DNA of 64,000 nt from Cyanobacteria bacterium SIG30 (GTDB taxonomy: Bacteria > Cyanobacteriota > Vampirovibrionia > Gastranaerophilales > Gastranaerophilaceae): the NCBI GenBank assembly GCA_015152475.1, contig SUTW01000001.1:248001-312000 (forward strand), written 5' to 3'. Shown in pieces: positions 35,952-45,131 of this stretch. The notes under the pieces are model-generated. The model did no database searches and was not told the DNA's origin. It saw only the letters and a program-made list of their open reading frames with translations. A program made the translations under genes and the position numbers. Within the stretch, counting starts at the first letter, position 1. Every line of letters begins with the position of its first letter.

Positions 35952-37232
35952 TTACTCCATTACTCTTATTAAATTATTTATTTGTATACATTTTTCATCT
36001 TCTTGAACAATTGCTTCAAGTTCTTTTATTGCATTTTGGATATCTTTTTCTAAACATTTTTCGGTGATAACAATGACTTTTGCACTTCTGTGGTCATCAC
36101 TTAGTCCTTTTTGCAAGATGCTTAAAATGTTTATATTATTTTTTCCGCATGCTGTTCCTATAATGCCTATGATTCCGTGAAGGTTTTTTGCAGTTATAGA
36201 AATATAATAATTGTTTTCTGTTTCTGATATATTTATTTGTTTTGCAAGTTCGCTATGGTTGCATCTTGTCATAGGTAAAATGTTGCCCATCATATTTATT
36301 TCAGAAGCAAGAACCAAAATATCGCCTACAACAGAACTTGCTGTTGGCATTTCTCCGGCTCCTGGACCTGAGAAAACAACTTCGCCAATTGGTTGACCTT
36401 TTAAAAGAACAGCGTTTAGTGCGTTATTTATTTTTGCCATCATATTTTGTTTTTTAACAAGCATAGGATGTACTCTAACATCTATTTCGTCTGTTTTTGT
36501 ACGTTTAGCCAAACCAATAAGTTTTATTTTATAACCAAGTTCGTTTGCGCATTCGATATCTTCTTTTGTGATTTTTGTGATACCTTCTCTATATATTTTG
36601 TTGATATCAATTCTTTTGTGGAAAGTTATATTGGCAAGTGTTGCAATTTTATACATTGCATCATAACCTTCAACATCAGATGTAGGGTTAGTTTCTGCGT
36701 AACCTAATTCTTGTGCTTTTTTTAAGCATTCTTCGTAAGAAAGTCCTTCTTCTTCCATTTTGCTCAAAATATAATTGGTAGTTCCATTTAAAATACCAGC
36801 AACACTTTCAAAATTGTTAGCTCGCATAGTTGTTTTAATTGGCATTATTATTGGAATGCCACCTGCAACTGCTGCTTCATACAAAATAACTTTGTTGTAT
36901 TCATTTGCTAAATCAAACAAATACGCACCGTGTCTTGCAAGCAATTCTTTGTTAGCAGTTACTATGTGCTTACCATTTTTAATTGCTGTTTCTAATAATT
37001 TTAAAGTTGGGTCACATCCGCCCATTACTTCAACAATAATGTCTATATCAGGATCATTTACCAGAGTAAATGCGTCATCTGTTATGTTTTTAACTTCTAC
37101 TGCGCGAGGTTTATTGATGTTGTGTACAGCGACAGCTTTGATTTCAATGTTGTCAAAGTTTTCTAAAACCTTTACAACGCCTGTGCCAACAGTTCCTAAA
37201 CCTATAAGTCCTATTTTAATCTTCTTTTCCAT
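35952..37232 (-). CDS. hom: Homoserine dehydrogenase
   Basis: 426 residues: NAD(P)-binding [16 protein letters not shown] at the N-terminus, catalytic domain with [34 protein letters not shown] (catalytic lysine region around HKRIDI), and a C-terminal ACT domain ([18 protein letters not shown]) for feedback control. Reduces aspartate semialdehyde to homoserine. First gene of hom-thrC. The TATAAT box ends seven bases before the ATG with no ribosome site, predicting a leaderless message. Confidence 0.96.
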   Translation of the reverse strand: MEKKIKIGLIGLGTVGTGVVKVLENFDNIEIKAVAVHNINKPRAVEVKNITDDAFTLVNDPDIDIIVEVMGGCDPTLKLLETAIKNGKHIVTANKELLARHGAYLFDLANEYNKVILYEAAVAGGIPIIMPIKTTMRANNFESVAGILNGTTNYILSKMEEEGLSYEECLKKAQELGYAETNPTSDVEGYDAMYKIATLANITFHKRIDINKIYREGITKITKEDIECANELGYKIKLIGLAKRTKTDEIDVRVHPMLVKKQNMMAKINNALNAVLLKGQPIGEVVFSGPGAGEMPTASSVVGDILVLASEINMMGNILPMTRCNHSELAKQINISETENNYYISITAKNLHGIIGIIGTACGKNNINILSILQKGLSDDHRSAKVIVITEKCLEKDIQNAIKELEAIVQEDEKCIQINNLIRVME

Positions 37233-37239
37233 ACTTCGA

Positions 37240-37268
37240 ATTATAGTATAAAAAACACTTTATGTAAA
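37240..37268 (-). promoter_or_regulatory. Leaderless promoter of hom-thrC
   Basis: Minus strand TTTACA (37263-37268), 17-base spacer, TATAAT (37240-37245), then seven bases to the hom ATG. This is the same layout as the kdsA promoter (TTTACA, 17, TATAAT, 7, ATG). Confidence 0.7.
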
Positions 37269-38081
37269 TTAAAGAATAAGAGCTAAAATCATTAATACAA
37301 AAGTACCTAATTGTAAGCCAGTTGATGCAAATTTTTGAAATTTGTTTCCGTCATAATATTTAGCAGTTTTAGTTGCACTTGATGCAGCTTGAATTCTTTG
37401 AAGTCTTAAACCTGTGTCATCAGTTGAAAAATCTCTTTGGAATATTTTTCTCTCTAACCTGTTTAATCTTACAGATAAAGGGTCTTGGTCATATGTTTTT
37501 CTGAAAATTGAATTTTCAAGTCCAGAAATTTGAAGCAAAACATCGCTTTGATTATATTCCCAATCTTCATAATTTGTTTGATCATTTGAATATGATATTT
37601 CTGGTTTTTTTTCAATTATTGTTGCACTTAATCTTTCAACTCTTTGGTTTAAATCACCCTCTTGTTTTGCGTTAAAAACCCTTGTTTCTAATCTTTCAAG
37701 GCGTGAATAAATACCTTCTCCGTTGTAGTCTTTTCCAAATAATTGATTTTCCAATCTGTCGATTGCAGGATAAGAAACTCCTTTTGATTGAATGTCGTCA
37801 ACCTCTTTCTTTATTGCTTCATTTTCTTCATCTGAACCTGCAAGACCTAAAATTTCGTTTATTTTGTTTATTCTATCTTGGATATTTGTTGTTGATTTAC
37901 TTTCTTCACCATATATTTGTGTTTCAATTCTTTTTAAGCGTTCATTTTCTGTTTCTTTTTGATATTCAACTCCAAAAAGACTTTTTTCAATGTTTCCTAA
38001 TTGGACACTGATTGGTGCAAGCGCAAAACATGCGCTTGTCATTATAAAAAGAATTAAAATTATATTTAGAATTTTTTTCAT
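37269..38081 (-). CDS. Exported protein with tandem LE-x-x-(L/I)F repeats and C-terminal anchor
   Basis: 270 residues: signal peptide (ILNIILILFIMTSACFA), then about four copies of a roughly 35-residue motif of the form LE..LFGK.Y....I..RLERLE, for example IDRLENQLFGKDYNGEGIYSRLERLE and LENSIFRKTYDQDP, and a C-terminal transmembrane helix (LQLGTFVLMILALIL). The repeats should be helical and could form a periplasmic stalk or coiled assembly. I do not recognise a named family. TATAAT with an extended TG ends nine bases before the ATG; there is no ribosome binding site. Confidence 0.8.
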   Translation of the reverse strand: MKKILNIILILFIMTSACFALAPISVQLGNIEKSLFGVEYQKETENERLKRIETQIYGEESKSTTNIQDRINKINEILGLAGSDEENEAIKKEVDDIQSKGVSYPAIDRLENQLFGKDYNGEGIYSRLERLETRVFNAKQEGDLNQRVERLSATIIEKKPEISYSNDQTNYEDWEYNQSDVLLQISGLENSIFRKTYDQDPLSVRLNRLERKIFQRDFSTDDTGLRLQRIQAASSATKTAKYYDGNKFQKFASTGLQLGTFVLMILALIL

Positions 38082-38090
38082 AATATTTGC

Positions 38091-38099
38091 ATTATAACA
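38091..38099 (-). promoter_or_regulatory. Extended -10 promoter of the repeat protein
   Basis: On the minus strand TGTTATAAT (38091-38099) ends nine bases before the ATG at 38081. Any leader would be only one to three bases. Confidence 0.5.
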
Positions 38100-38130
38100 A
38101 TTTATTTTTTTGTCTCGTTAGAGAAATGGG

Positions 38131-39642
38131 CTATATTTTGTCTGAAACTTTTAAACTATCGACTAATTTTTGAGTTTCGTCAACAAGGGTATTATAATAT
38201 TTTTCACATTTTTCTTTTGTTGTTGCTTCAAAACCCATAGTGAAAACAGGCTCTGTATTACTTTGGCGAATAAGTGCAAAACCGTCTTCAAAAATTAAAC
38301 GCATTCCGTCAATTGTGACAATTTCTTTTATTTTTGAACCGAATAATTCTTCTGTCATTTTTTCTTCTAATGCTTTTAGAACAGGTTTTTTAAGTTCATT
38401 AGGGCAAGGAAGTCTTATTTCCATTGCATAAAACATTTTTCTGTATTCGTCTATTAAATCTTCAATTTTAAAATTAGGATTTTGTTTTTTGTTTTTGGCA
38501 ACAATTTCAATTATTCTGCATCCTGCATACATTGCATCATCAAAACCGTAATAACGGTCTTTAAAGAATAAATGACCGCTCATCTCTCCTGCCAAAAGGG
38601 CATGTTTTTCTTTCATTTTTGATTTTATGTATGAGTGACCTGTTTTCCACATTATAGCTTCGCCACCTTTTGCATTTATTGTGTCGTATAAAGCTTGTGA
38701 ACATTTTACTTCAGATACTACAACAGGTTTTTCGCCTCTTCCTTTTAATGAATCAATAAGATCAAGCGCATAAATTAAAATCAATAAATCGCCTGCAATT
38801 TTGTTTCCGCTTGAATCGATAACACCTAGCCTGTCAGAATCTCCATCAAATGCTAAACCAAAATCGGCTTTTGCTTCAACAACTTCTTTTTTGATAGCAT
38901 CAAGAGTTTTTTCATCACTAGGGTTAGGGTGATGATTTGGGAAATTTCCATCTGGTTTAGAAAATAGTTCAATAACTTCGCAACCAAGTTCTCTGTATAA
39001 ATCTGGAGCAACAACACCGGCAGTAGCGTTTGCGCTGTCAACAACAACTTTGATTCCATTTCCGATTTTATCGAAATTATTTGAAATTTTTTCAATGTAA
39101 GTTGGTATCAAATTATATTCAATTATTGAACCTGAAAGTAAACTTCTGTATCCTTGTTGTTCACGGTTATTAAAAGCTTCTTCTGTATATTTTTTAACTT
39201 CTTTTATATCTTCTTCAATCAAGCATGTTTTATTAAAAGTCATTTTTAGACCGTTATATTCACTTGGGTTATGTGAAGCCGTGATAATTAAAGCGCCATT
39301 TATTTTATTTCCGTTTAGTGCGCTTTCATCAATTTGTGCAAATTCGCTATAATAACCAAGAGGTGTTGGTGCAAGACCTAAATCTAAAACATTTGCTCCT
39401 ATTGATGATAAACCTTCTATTACAGCTTTTTTTAATTCTGGGCTATGAAGGCGAGCGTCCATACAAACTGCAAAAAGCATTTCATTGTAATTTTTGACAA
39501 TATTTGCTTTTTGGAATTGTTCTTTTGCCCATTTTGCATAACCTTTTGCTGCATAATAAAATAATTTTGCATTAACTTCGGTTGGGTAAATTCCTCTGAT
39601 ATCATTTTTCCCAAAAGCAGATGTGTTTAATGTTTCTTGCAT
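38131..39642 (-). CDS. Phosphomannomutase/phosphoglucomutase
   Basis: 503 residues of the alpha-D-phosphohexomutase family: active-site phosphoserine in ITASHNPSEYNGLK, metal-binding FDGDSDRLGV, sugar-binding GEMSGHLFF, and a C-terminal phosphate-binding RQSNTEP. It interconverts hexose 1- and 6-phosphates, feeding the RmlA and GalE reactions seen elsewhere in the window. ManB/AlgC type is likely, but the sugar preference cannot be read by eye. GAGAGGAA lies before the ATG. Confidence 0.93.
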   Translation of the reverse strand: MQETLNTSAFGKNDIRGIYPTEVNAKLFYYAAKGYAKWAKEQFQKANIVKNYNEMLFAVCMDARLHSPELKKAVIEGLSSIGANVLDLGLAPTPLGYYSEFAQIDESALNGNKINGALIITASHNPSEYNGLKMTFNKTCLIEEDIKEVKKYTEEAFNNREQQGYRSLLSGSIIEYNLIPTYIEKISNNFDKIGNGIKVVVDSANATAGVVAPDLYRELGCEVIELFSKPDGNFPNHHPNPSDEKTLDAIKKEVVEAKADFGLAFDGDSDRLGVIDSSGNKIAGDLLILIYALDLIDSLKGRGEKPVVVSEVKCSQALYDTINAKGGEAIMWKTGHSYIKSKMKEKHALLAGEMSGHLFFKDRYYGFDDAMYAGCRIIEIVAKNKKQNPNFKIEDLIDEYRKMFYAMEIRLPCPNELKKPVLKALEEKMTEELFGSKIKEIVTIDGMRLIFEDGFALIRQSNTEPVFTMGFEATTKEKCEKYYNTLVDETQKLVDSLKVSDKI

Positions 39643-39670
39643 TTATATTTTCCTCTCTTTAATTAAGATA

Positions 39671-39699
39671 ATTATAATATAATAACTATTTAAAGTCTA
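39671..39699 (-). promoter_or_regulatory. Promoter of the phosphohexomutase gene
   Basis: Minus strand TAGACT (39694-39699), 17 bases, TATAAT (39671-39676), leaving a leader of about 22 bases with GAGAGGAA. Confidence 0.6.
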
Positions 39700-39714
39700 T
39701 TTGCAGTTTTAAAA

Positions 39715-39745
39715 AAAATGACTCCTTATTTTAAGGAGTCATTTT
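39715..39745 (-). terminator. Terminator of nrdJ
   Basis: Fourteen-base perfect stem AAAATGACTCCTTA / TAAGGAGTCATTTT with a three-base loop. On the minus strand it continues into a run of T directly downstream of nrdJ. Confidence 0.9.
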
Positions 39746-39762
39746 ATCTTGATTAAAAATTA

Positions 39763-41820
39763 TTATGAGCAACCAGAATAACCACAATTTAAGCAGATAA
39801 AGCAACCTTCTGCCATTTCAATTGTGTTACCACATTCTGGACAAACAACTTTTTTGATTTCGCCAGTTGGAGCATATTCTTCTTTAACTTCTTCAACTTT
39901 TGGTGCATCTTCAAAAAGTTGGATTTCTTTTTCTTCTTTTACTGTACCTTCAACATCAACTTTTTGTTTTGTTGGGTCTGAAGCTTTGTTATCCAAAATC
40001 ATAGGTTGAGACCATCTTGAATTGTTTCTGTAAACAGTTAAACCTTTCAAGTCATATTCCCAAGCAAGTTTGTATGATTGAGCAACATCTTCAAGAGTTG
40101 CACTTTCTTCAAAGTTAACTGTTTTAGAAACAGCATTGTCTGTATGAAGTTGGAATGCAGCTTGCATTTTAACGTGTGATTCAGGTTTAACGTCATGCGC
40201 AGTTGCGAAAATTGCTTTTGTTCTTTCATCAATGCCATCAATGTGAGCTATTGAACCAGTTACCGCAATTGCTTCCATAAGTTCTTCAGAGTATATACCT
40301 TTTTCTTTTGCATAATTTTCGAAAATAGGGTTTACTTCTAATAATCTTGTACCGTCCATAATGTCACGAGTGAATACAAGACCGAATAATGGTTCGATAC
40401 CACCTGAACAACCAGCTATCATTGAAATTGTGCCAGTTGGAGCAATACAAGTTGTAGTAGCGTTTCTGATACCAAATTTTTCAATTCTTCTGTCAAGATC
40501 TTCCCACATTGCATCTAAAATTATGCCTGCACTTTTACCCCTGTATTTATTTGATAAATAATTTGGACTGTCATAAACTGAACCTTCGAAGTTTTGGAAA
40601 CGTCCTCTGATTTCGCTCAAACGAACACTTTCAGATTTTGAATGGTAATCGATAAATTCCATAACACGTTTACCTAATTCGCAACCTTCTTCTGAATTAT
40701 ATGAAATGCCAAGTTGCATTAACATATCTGCCCAACCCATAACACCTAAGCCGATTTTACGGTTGTTTCTAACCATTTCAGCAATTTGTGGAAGTGGATA
40801 ATTGTTTGCAACAATTACGTTATCCAAGAAATGAATTGCTGTTCTTGTTGTTTGAGCAAGTTTTTCCCAATCAATATCAATTCCACCTGCTTGGTTTTTA
40901 ATAATCATTTTGGCTAAATTGATAGAACCTAAGTTACAAGCTTCAAATGGTAATAATGGAACTTCGCCACATGGGTTTGTTGATTCAATTTCACCAATTT
41001 TTGGTGTTGGGTTGTCTTTATTTATGTTGTCAATAAAAATAATACCTGGTTCGCCAGTTGACCAAGCGCTTTTAACGATTTGGTCAAAAATCATTTTTGC
41101 GTTTAATTTTCTAACGCACTCTTTTGTTCTTGGGTGAATTAATTCATAGTCAGTGTTGTCTTTTAAAGCTTGCATAAATTTATTTGTAATAGCAATTGAA
41201 ATGTTGAAATTGTTTAATTTATTCAAGTCGCTTTTACAAGTTATAAATTCTTCGATATCAGGGTGGTCAATTCTTAAAATACCCATATTGGCACCTCTTC
41301 TTGTGCCACCTTGCTTTACGGCTTCTGTCGCAGCATTGAATACTTCCATAAAGCTTACAGGACCAGATGAAACACCCATTGTTGAATGAACAACATCATT
41401 TTTAGGTCTTAAACGAGCGAATGAAAAACCTGTTCCGCCACCTGATTTATGAATTAAAGCAGTATTTTTAATTGTTTCAAAAATACCTTCTAAGCTATCT
41501 TCAACGGGCAATACAAAACAAGCACTTAATTGGCCTAATTCGCGTCCTGCGTTCATTAAAGTTGGAGAGTTTGGCATAAAATATTTTTTAGAAATAAATT
41601 CATAAAATTTATTTGTTGTTTCTTCAACTTCCGCATCACTAGCGCCAAATTCTCTATCAGCATTTGCTATAGTTGATGCAACTCTTTTGAATAAATCGAC
41701 AGGTGTTTCTGTAACGTTTCCGTTACTGTCTCTTTTTAAATACCTCTTTTCTAACACCTTAATTGCGTTTTGTGTTAATTCCAATTCACATTTGTTTTCG
41801 CTTAAATCTAACGAACTCAC
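39763..41820 (-). CDS. nrdJ: Adenosylcobalamin-dependent (class II) ribonucleotide reductase
   Basis: 685 residues. Makes deoxyribonucleotides using vitamin B12 to start the radical reaction, so it works without oxygen. Features: PNSPTLMNAGRELGQLSACFVLP, HKSGGGTGFSFARLRP, GGTRRGANMGIL, NPCGE, TTCIAPTGTISMIAG and a C-terminal cysteine-rich tail CPECG...CLNCGYSGC for re-reduction. Starts at GTG with AAAGGGG five bases upstream. No cobalamin riboswitch fits in the short leader. Extended -10 TGCTATAAT lies about 40 bases upstream. Confidence 0.96.
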   Translation of the reverse strand: MSSLDLSENKCELELTQNAIKVLEKRYLKRDSNGNVTETPVDLFKRVASTIANADREFGASDAEVEETTNKFYEFISKKYFMPNSPTLMNAGRELGQLSACFVLPVEDSLEGIFETIKNTALIHKSGGGTGFSFARLRPKNDVVHSTMGVSSGPVSFMEVFNAATEAVKQGGTRRGANMGILRIDHPDIEEFITCKSDLNKLNNFNISIAITNKFMQALKDNTDYELIHPRTKECVRKLNAKMIFDQIVKSAWSTGEPGIIFIDNINKDNPTPKIGEIESTNPCGEVPLLPFEACNLGSINLAKMIIKNQAGGIDIDWEKLAQTTRTAIHFLDNVIVANNYPLPQIAEMVRNNRKIGLGVMGWADMLMQLGISYNSEEGCELGKRVMEFIDYHSKSESVRLSEIRGRFQNFEGSVYDSPNYLSNKYRGKSAGIILDAMWEDLDRRIEKFGIRNATTTCIAPTGTISMIAGCSGGIEPLFGLVFTRDIMDGTRLLEVNPIFENYAKEKGIYSEELMEAIAVTGSIAHIDGIDERTKAIFATAHDVKPESHVKMQAAFQLHTDNAVSKTVNFEESATLEDVAQSYKLAWEYDLKGLTVYRNNSRWSQPMILDNKASDPTKQKVDVEGTVKEEKEIQLFEDAPKVEEVKEEYAPTGEIKKVVCPECGNTIEMAEGCFICLNCGYSGCS

Positions 41821-41860
41821 TTTTTACCCCTTTCCCAAGTATTACTATTTTATTAAATAA

Positions 41861-41869
41861 ATTATAGCA
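41861..41869 (-). promoter_or_regulatory. Extended -10 promoter of nrdJ
   Basis: TGCTATAAT on the minus strand, about 40 bases before the GTG start. The -35 region has no clear match. Confidence 0.55.
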
Positions 41870-41964
41870 GTAAAAAACAATGTTGGACATAATTGTAATT
41901 TAATGTAACAAAGTTAAGAAAAGTTAAGTTTTATAAGGATTTTTGTTCTTTGTTTATGTGTTTA

Positions 41965-41991
41965 TTTTCTTCTTTTTTAAAAAGAAGAAAA
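41965..41991. repeat. 27-base palindrome between nrdJ and the SLH gene
   Basis: TTTTCTTCTTTTT and its exact complement are separated by one base. It lies between divergent genes, where a transcription terminator has no use, so a protein-binding or regulatory role is possible. Confidence 0.5.
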
Positions 41992-42029
41992 AATTAAAGG
42001 CATGGAAATAAGAAAATATTTTTAAAAAC

Positions 42030-42058
42030 TTGTAAAATTATTTTAGGCATTGTAAAAT
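42030..42058 (+). promoter_or_regulatory. Promoter of the SLH protein gene
   Basis: TTGTAA (42030-42035), 17 bases, TAAAAT (42053-42058), followed by GGGAGAGG at 42078-42085 ahead of the ATG at 42096. Confidence 0.6.
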
Positions 42059-42095
42059 AAAGACAGATATATCAAATGGGAGAGGATAATCGAAG

Positions 42096-43559
42096 ATGAA
42101 ATTATTTAAAAAAGTTATACCACTGTTTGTTTTTTTTGTTTTTTTAATTGGTAATATTGCTTGTGCAACAGAAGTTATGGACGTTAAAGCTGACCATTGG
42201 GCAGCTAAAGAGATTGCAAATAGCATAATAAATGGTTATTTGAACTTAAATGAAAAAAATGAATTTTTGCCTGATGGTAAAATTTCAAGAACAGATTTTG
42301 TTAGTGGTTTAGTTAGAGCGTTAGGTAGCGAAAATATAGATATATTTTTTACAAATGAATTAACTGACTTAAGTGAAACTACTCCAAATTTTAAAGATAT
42401 TGTTATTGCAGAACAATTAAGTATAATTTATGGTTATCCTGATAGAACTTTTAAGCCACAAGGTTTTACAACAAGAGCAGAAGCAACAAGCGCTTTGGCA
42501 CATATAACAAAAGGGGTTTATTCTAATCTTGCAATTCTTGATCGTTATAAAGATAAAGAAACAATCCCAGCTTGGGCGACTTTATCATATGCAAAAGCAA
42601 TTAAAAATGGTTTTTTTGTAAATTATCCTGATAAATTAGCTTTGAGACCAAATGATTATTTAACTCGTGCAGAAGCTGCAGTTTTATTAAACAAAGTTTC
42701 AAAAAGCTTAGAACTTATTGATTCAAAATATAAAGAAGATTTAAAAACAATTACTCCAGATGTTTTGGTTTCAACTGAAACATTAAATGTTCATCAAAAA
42801 CCTTTAACAAATGTTGTTGAAATTTACAACAATAAAAAAGTGGTTAAAGCAGGAAACATAATTAAAGGAACTTTTGAAACACCTGTTAATTTTAAAAAGG
42901 CTAAAGTTGGTGACATAGTTGAATTTAGTGCGCCTGAAGATTTAATTACTGAACAAGGTACTTTCTTGTATGGTGCAGGCACAAGATTTAATGCTGAAAT
43001 TTTAAAAATTAAAAAAAGTCCTTGGAGAGAGAAAAACAGTAAAACATTAATTGTTTTAGACAGAATTTCAACAACCGAAGGTTATAATACTGAAATGGCC
43101 GCAGTTCCGCTTTCAAAGGATAGACAATTCCTATGGTTTAAATGGTCAAAATTAGTTTATACGAATGTTAAAAATCCAGAATGGATGCCAAAAAAAGGCA
43201 AAGGCAAGTATTCAGAAGGTGAATTCTTAGTTAAATATGGATACACTGTTTCACCTCGTGTAAAATATAAAAACCAAATAGGTGACCAAGTTTATGTTTT
43301 ACTTACAGATGATTTAATTTTTAGAAATCCTGAATCTAAAAAGCAAATAGATTTAATATACAGTCCACTATTAAATCCAACTCCAAAAGAAGAAATTGTT
43401 CCTGAGCTTGAAGAAGTTATTGAACAAGCTCCAGTTCAAGAAGAAATAATTGAAGAAACTCCAGTTGAAGAAGTTATTGATGAAGTAACAACAGAACAAG
43501 AAAAAGTAGAAGAAGTTATTGATGATGTAATCGAAAATGAAGAAATTATTGAAGAATAA
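42096..43559 (+). CDS. S-layer-homology (SLH) domain exported protein
   Basis: 487 residues: signal peptide (VIPLFVFFVFLIGNIACA), three SLH domains over about 25-215 (DHWAAKEIANS, GYPDRTFKPQGFTTRAEA, ALRPNDYLTRAEAAVLLNK), a beta-rich middle domain (about 250-400) and a glutamate- and valine-rich tail of about 55 residues. SLH domains bind cell-wall polymers; in cyanobacteria they tether outer membrane proteins to peptidoglycan. The middle region (VGDIVEFSAPEDL...YGAGTRFNAEI) resembles part of the exported protein at 61.7 kb. Good ribosome site and own terminator. Confidence 0.9.
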   Translation: MKLFKKVIPLFVFFVFLIGNIACATEVMDVKADHWAAKEIANSIINGYLNLNEKNEFLPDGKISRTDFVSGLVRALGSENIDIFFTNELTDLSETTPNFKDIVIAEQLSIIYGYPDRTFKPQGFTTRAEATSALAHITKGVYSNLAILDRYKDKETIPAWATLSYAKAIKNGFFVNYPDKLALRPNDYLTRAEAAVLLNKVSKSLELIDSKYKEDLKTITPDVLVSTETLNVHQKPLTNVVEIYNNKKVVKAGNIIKGTFETPVNFKKAKVGDIVEFSAPEDLITEQGTFLYGAGTRFNAEILKIKKSPWREKNSKTLIVLDRISTTEGYNTEMAAVPLSKDRQFLWFKWSKLVYTNVKNPEWMPKKGKGKYSEGEFLVKYGYTVSPRVKYKNQIGDQVYVLLTDDLIFRNPESKKQIDLIYSPLLNPTPKEEIVPELEEVIEQAPVQEEIIEETPVEEVIDEVTTEQEKVEEVIDDVIENEEIIEE

Positions 43560-43583
43560 TTTAATAACTTAAATGATAAATTT

Positions 43584-43608
43584 AAAAAGAGCCATAAGGC
43601 TCTTTTTT
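43584..43608 (+). terminator. Terminator of the SLH gene
   Basis: Ten-base stem AAAAAGAGCC / GGCTCTTTTT with ATAA loop, followed by T. Confidence 0.9.
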
Positions 43609-43630
43609 ATTATGTTTTTCTATATTACTC

Positions 43631-43659
43631 TTGAATTTTACTTAAAAATTTGTTATAAT
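43631..43659 (+). promoter_or_regulatory. Promoter of pilin-like gene 2
   Basis: TTGAAT (43631-43636), 17 bases, TATAAT (43654-43659) with extended TG, nearly the same as the promoter of pilin-like gene 1. GGAAAGGA at 43694-43701 is the ribosome site. Confidence 0.75.
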
Positions 43660-43711
43660 AAATTTGTTATTTTGGATTTAAAAATAGTAAAACGGAAAGG
43701 ATTTTAAAATT

Positions 43712-44517
43712 ATGAATAGATTCAAATTATGTGTCGGGGGTGGGGCATCTAGAAGTTTAAAAGCCTTTACTCTTGCAGAAGTACTTATTACACTCGCTAT
43801 AATTGGCGTTGTTGCAGCACTTACGATTCCATCAGTTATTACAAATTATAGAAATCAAGAAATTGAAACTGCTCTTAAAAGCTCATTTACTACACTTGCA
43901 AATGCAACAAATATGGACGTAAGGGATTATGGCCTTTTGATACTTGGACAATAACAAGGGCAAGTGGTGAAAATTATGCTGATGCATTTATAAGACAATA
44001 TATCACACCGCATGTAAAAATTGTTAAAAAATGTACTTATTCTGCATCTGATGATTGTGGCGTTAATGATATTTCTTATTTAAATGGTGATCCATTTGTC
44101 CCAGGTGCAAATTCAGAATTATATTTTTCTCGTGTTTATTTACCAAATGGTGCATCGGTCGGTGTTCGTGTTAGTCCGGATTCGAATAATAAATTTAAAA
44201 TAGTCTTTTTGTATGTAGATACAAATGGGGATAAAAAACCAAATAAAGTCGGTATAGATAACCATATATTTGTATATGTAGGTACAACAGAAACTACTAA
44301 TCCTAAACATAGATTTGCTCTTAGTTTTTTGCAACATACCAGTGCCAGAGCTGGCATAACAGCTTCAACGGGCCCATGTGCTAAAAAACCAGGAGCTACA
44401 CAAACAGGTCTTTATTGTACACAGGTGTTATTTGCTAATGGTTGGAAAATCCCAACAAAAGATGAATATGTAAAAACATCGTCCTTGGAAGAATACAGAG
44501 CGTATTATCCTTGGTAG
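43712..44517 (+). pseudogene. Pilin-like gene 2, interrupted by a one-base frameshift
   Basis: The first frame (43712-43954) encodes a long leader MNRFKLCVGGGASRSLKA, then FTLAEVLITLAIIGVV and a helix, and stops early. Reading one frame over from about 43933 restores a pilin-like body to 44517, with a D-T-N-G-D-K-K-P-N loop and GWKIPTKDEYV...YYPW tail matching pilin-like gene 1. Aligned at the break, DHGQVQSW of gene 1 faces DYG?FDTW here, so one base is missing in GGCCTTTT. Repaired, it would be about 268 residues. Promoter, ribosome site and terminator are intact, so this may be a recent mutation, phase variation or a sequencing error. Confidence 0.85.
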
Positions 44518-44544
44518 TATTTTTTAAATACTTTTCTTAATTTT

Positions 44545-44574
44545 TGTACCTTGAATTCAAGGTACATTTTTTTT
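44545..44574 (+). terminator. Terminator after pilin-like gene 2
   Basis: TGTACCTTG-AATT-CAAGGTACA, a perfect nine-base stem with four-base loop, followed by eight T. Confidence 0.9.
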
Positions 44575-44597
44575 GGATTTAAAATCTGTTTAAATAC

Positions 44598-45131
44598 CTA
44601 TAAAAACATAAATCTGCAAATAATTACTGCCAAAATTATCCCTAACAGGTCTGCCAACAGGCCTGTTAGTATTGCATGGCGGAATCTTTTGACGCCAATT
44701 GCGCCGAAATAAACAGCCAAAACATAAAAAGTTGTTTCAGAACTTCCGACAATTACGGCTGAAAGTTTTGACGCATATGAATCTGCGCCATTTGCATTAA
44801 CTATATCTGAAAATATGCCTAATGTTGCACCGCCAGATAATGAGCGAGTAACCATCAATGGTAAAACATCAGTTGGTATTTTAAAATAATTTAAAGGAAC
44901 TTTTAACAATTCACCTAAAATATCTATAGCGCCAGATGCTCTTAACATGCCAATTGCAACCATAATTGCAACTATATATGGAATTATTTTTATTGCAGTT
45001 GTAAAACCTTCTTTTGCGCCTTCCGTAAAAATTTCATATGACGGAATTTTTTTAACTATTGCCCAAATTAAAATAGTCGAAATTAAAAGAGGTAAAATGC
45101 ATATTGATATAAAATTCAAAATTTTTATCAT
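44598..45131 (-). CDS. spmB: SpmB-like membrane protein (nucleoside-recognition/Gate domain)
   Basis: 177 residues, highly hydrophobic, with the SpmB hallmarks PYIVAIMVAIGMLRASGA, PLMVTRSLSGGATLGI and VGSSETTFYVLAVYFGA. In Bacillus the SpmA/SpmB pair affects spore core dehydration, but homologues are widespread in non-sporulating bacteria and likely act as a transporter. There is no other sign of sporulation here. It overlaps spmA by four bases. Confidence 0.9.
   Translation of the reverse strand: MIKILNFISICILPLLISTILIWAIVKKIPSYEIFTEGAKEGFTTAIKIIPYIVAIMVAIGMLRASGAIDILGELLKVPLNYFKIPTDVLPLMVTRSLSGGATLGIFSDIVNANGADSYASKLSAVIVGSSETTFYVLAVYFGAIGVKRFRHAILTGLLADLLGIILAVIICRFMFL

Noticed and set aside
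36775-37251. 158-residue plus-strand ORF opposite hom
   Set aside because: Fully antisense to the homoserine dehydrogenase N-terminal domain and rich in Ser/Pro runs typical of shadows.
41821-41900. Cobalamin riboswitch upstream of nrdJ
   Set aside because: Expected for a B12-dependent enzyme, but the leader from the TGCTATAAT box is only about 40 bases, far too short, and no B12-box-like sequence is visible.
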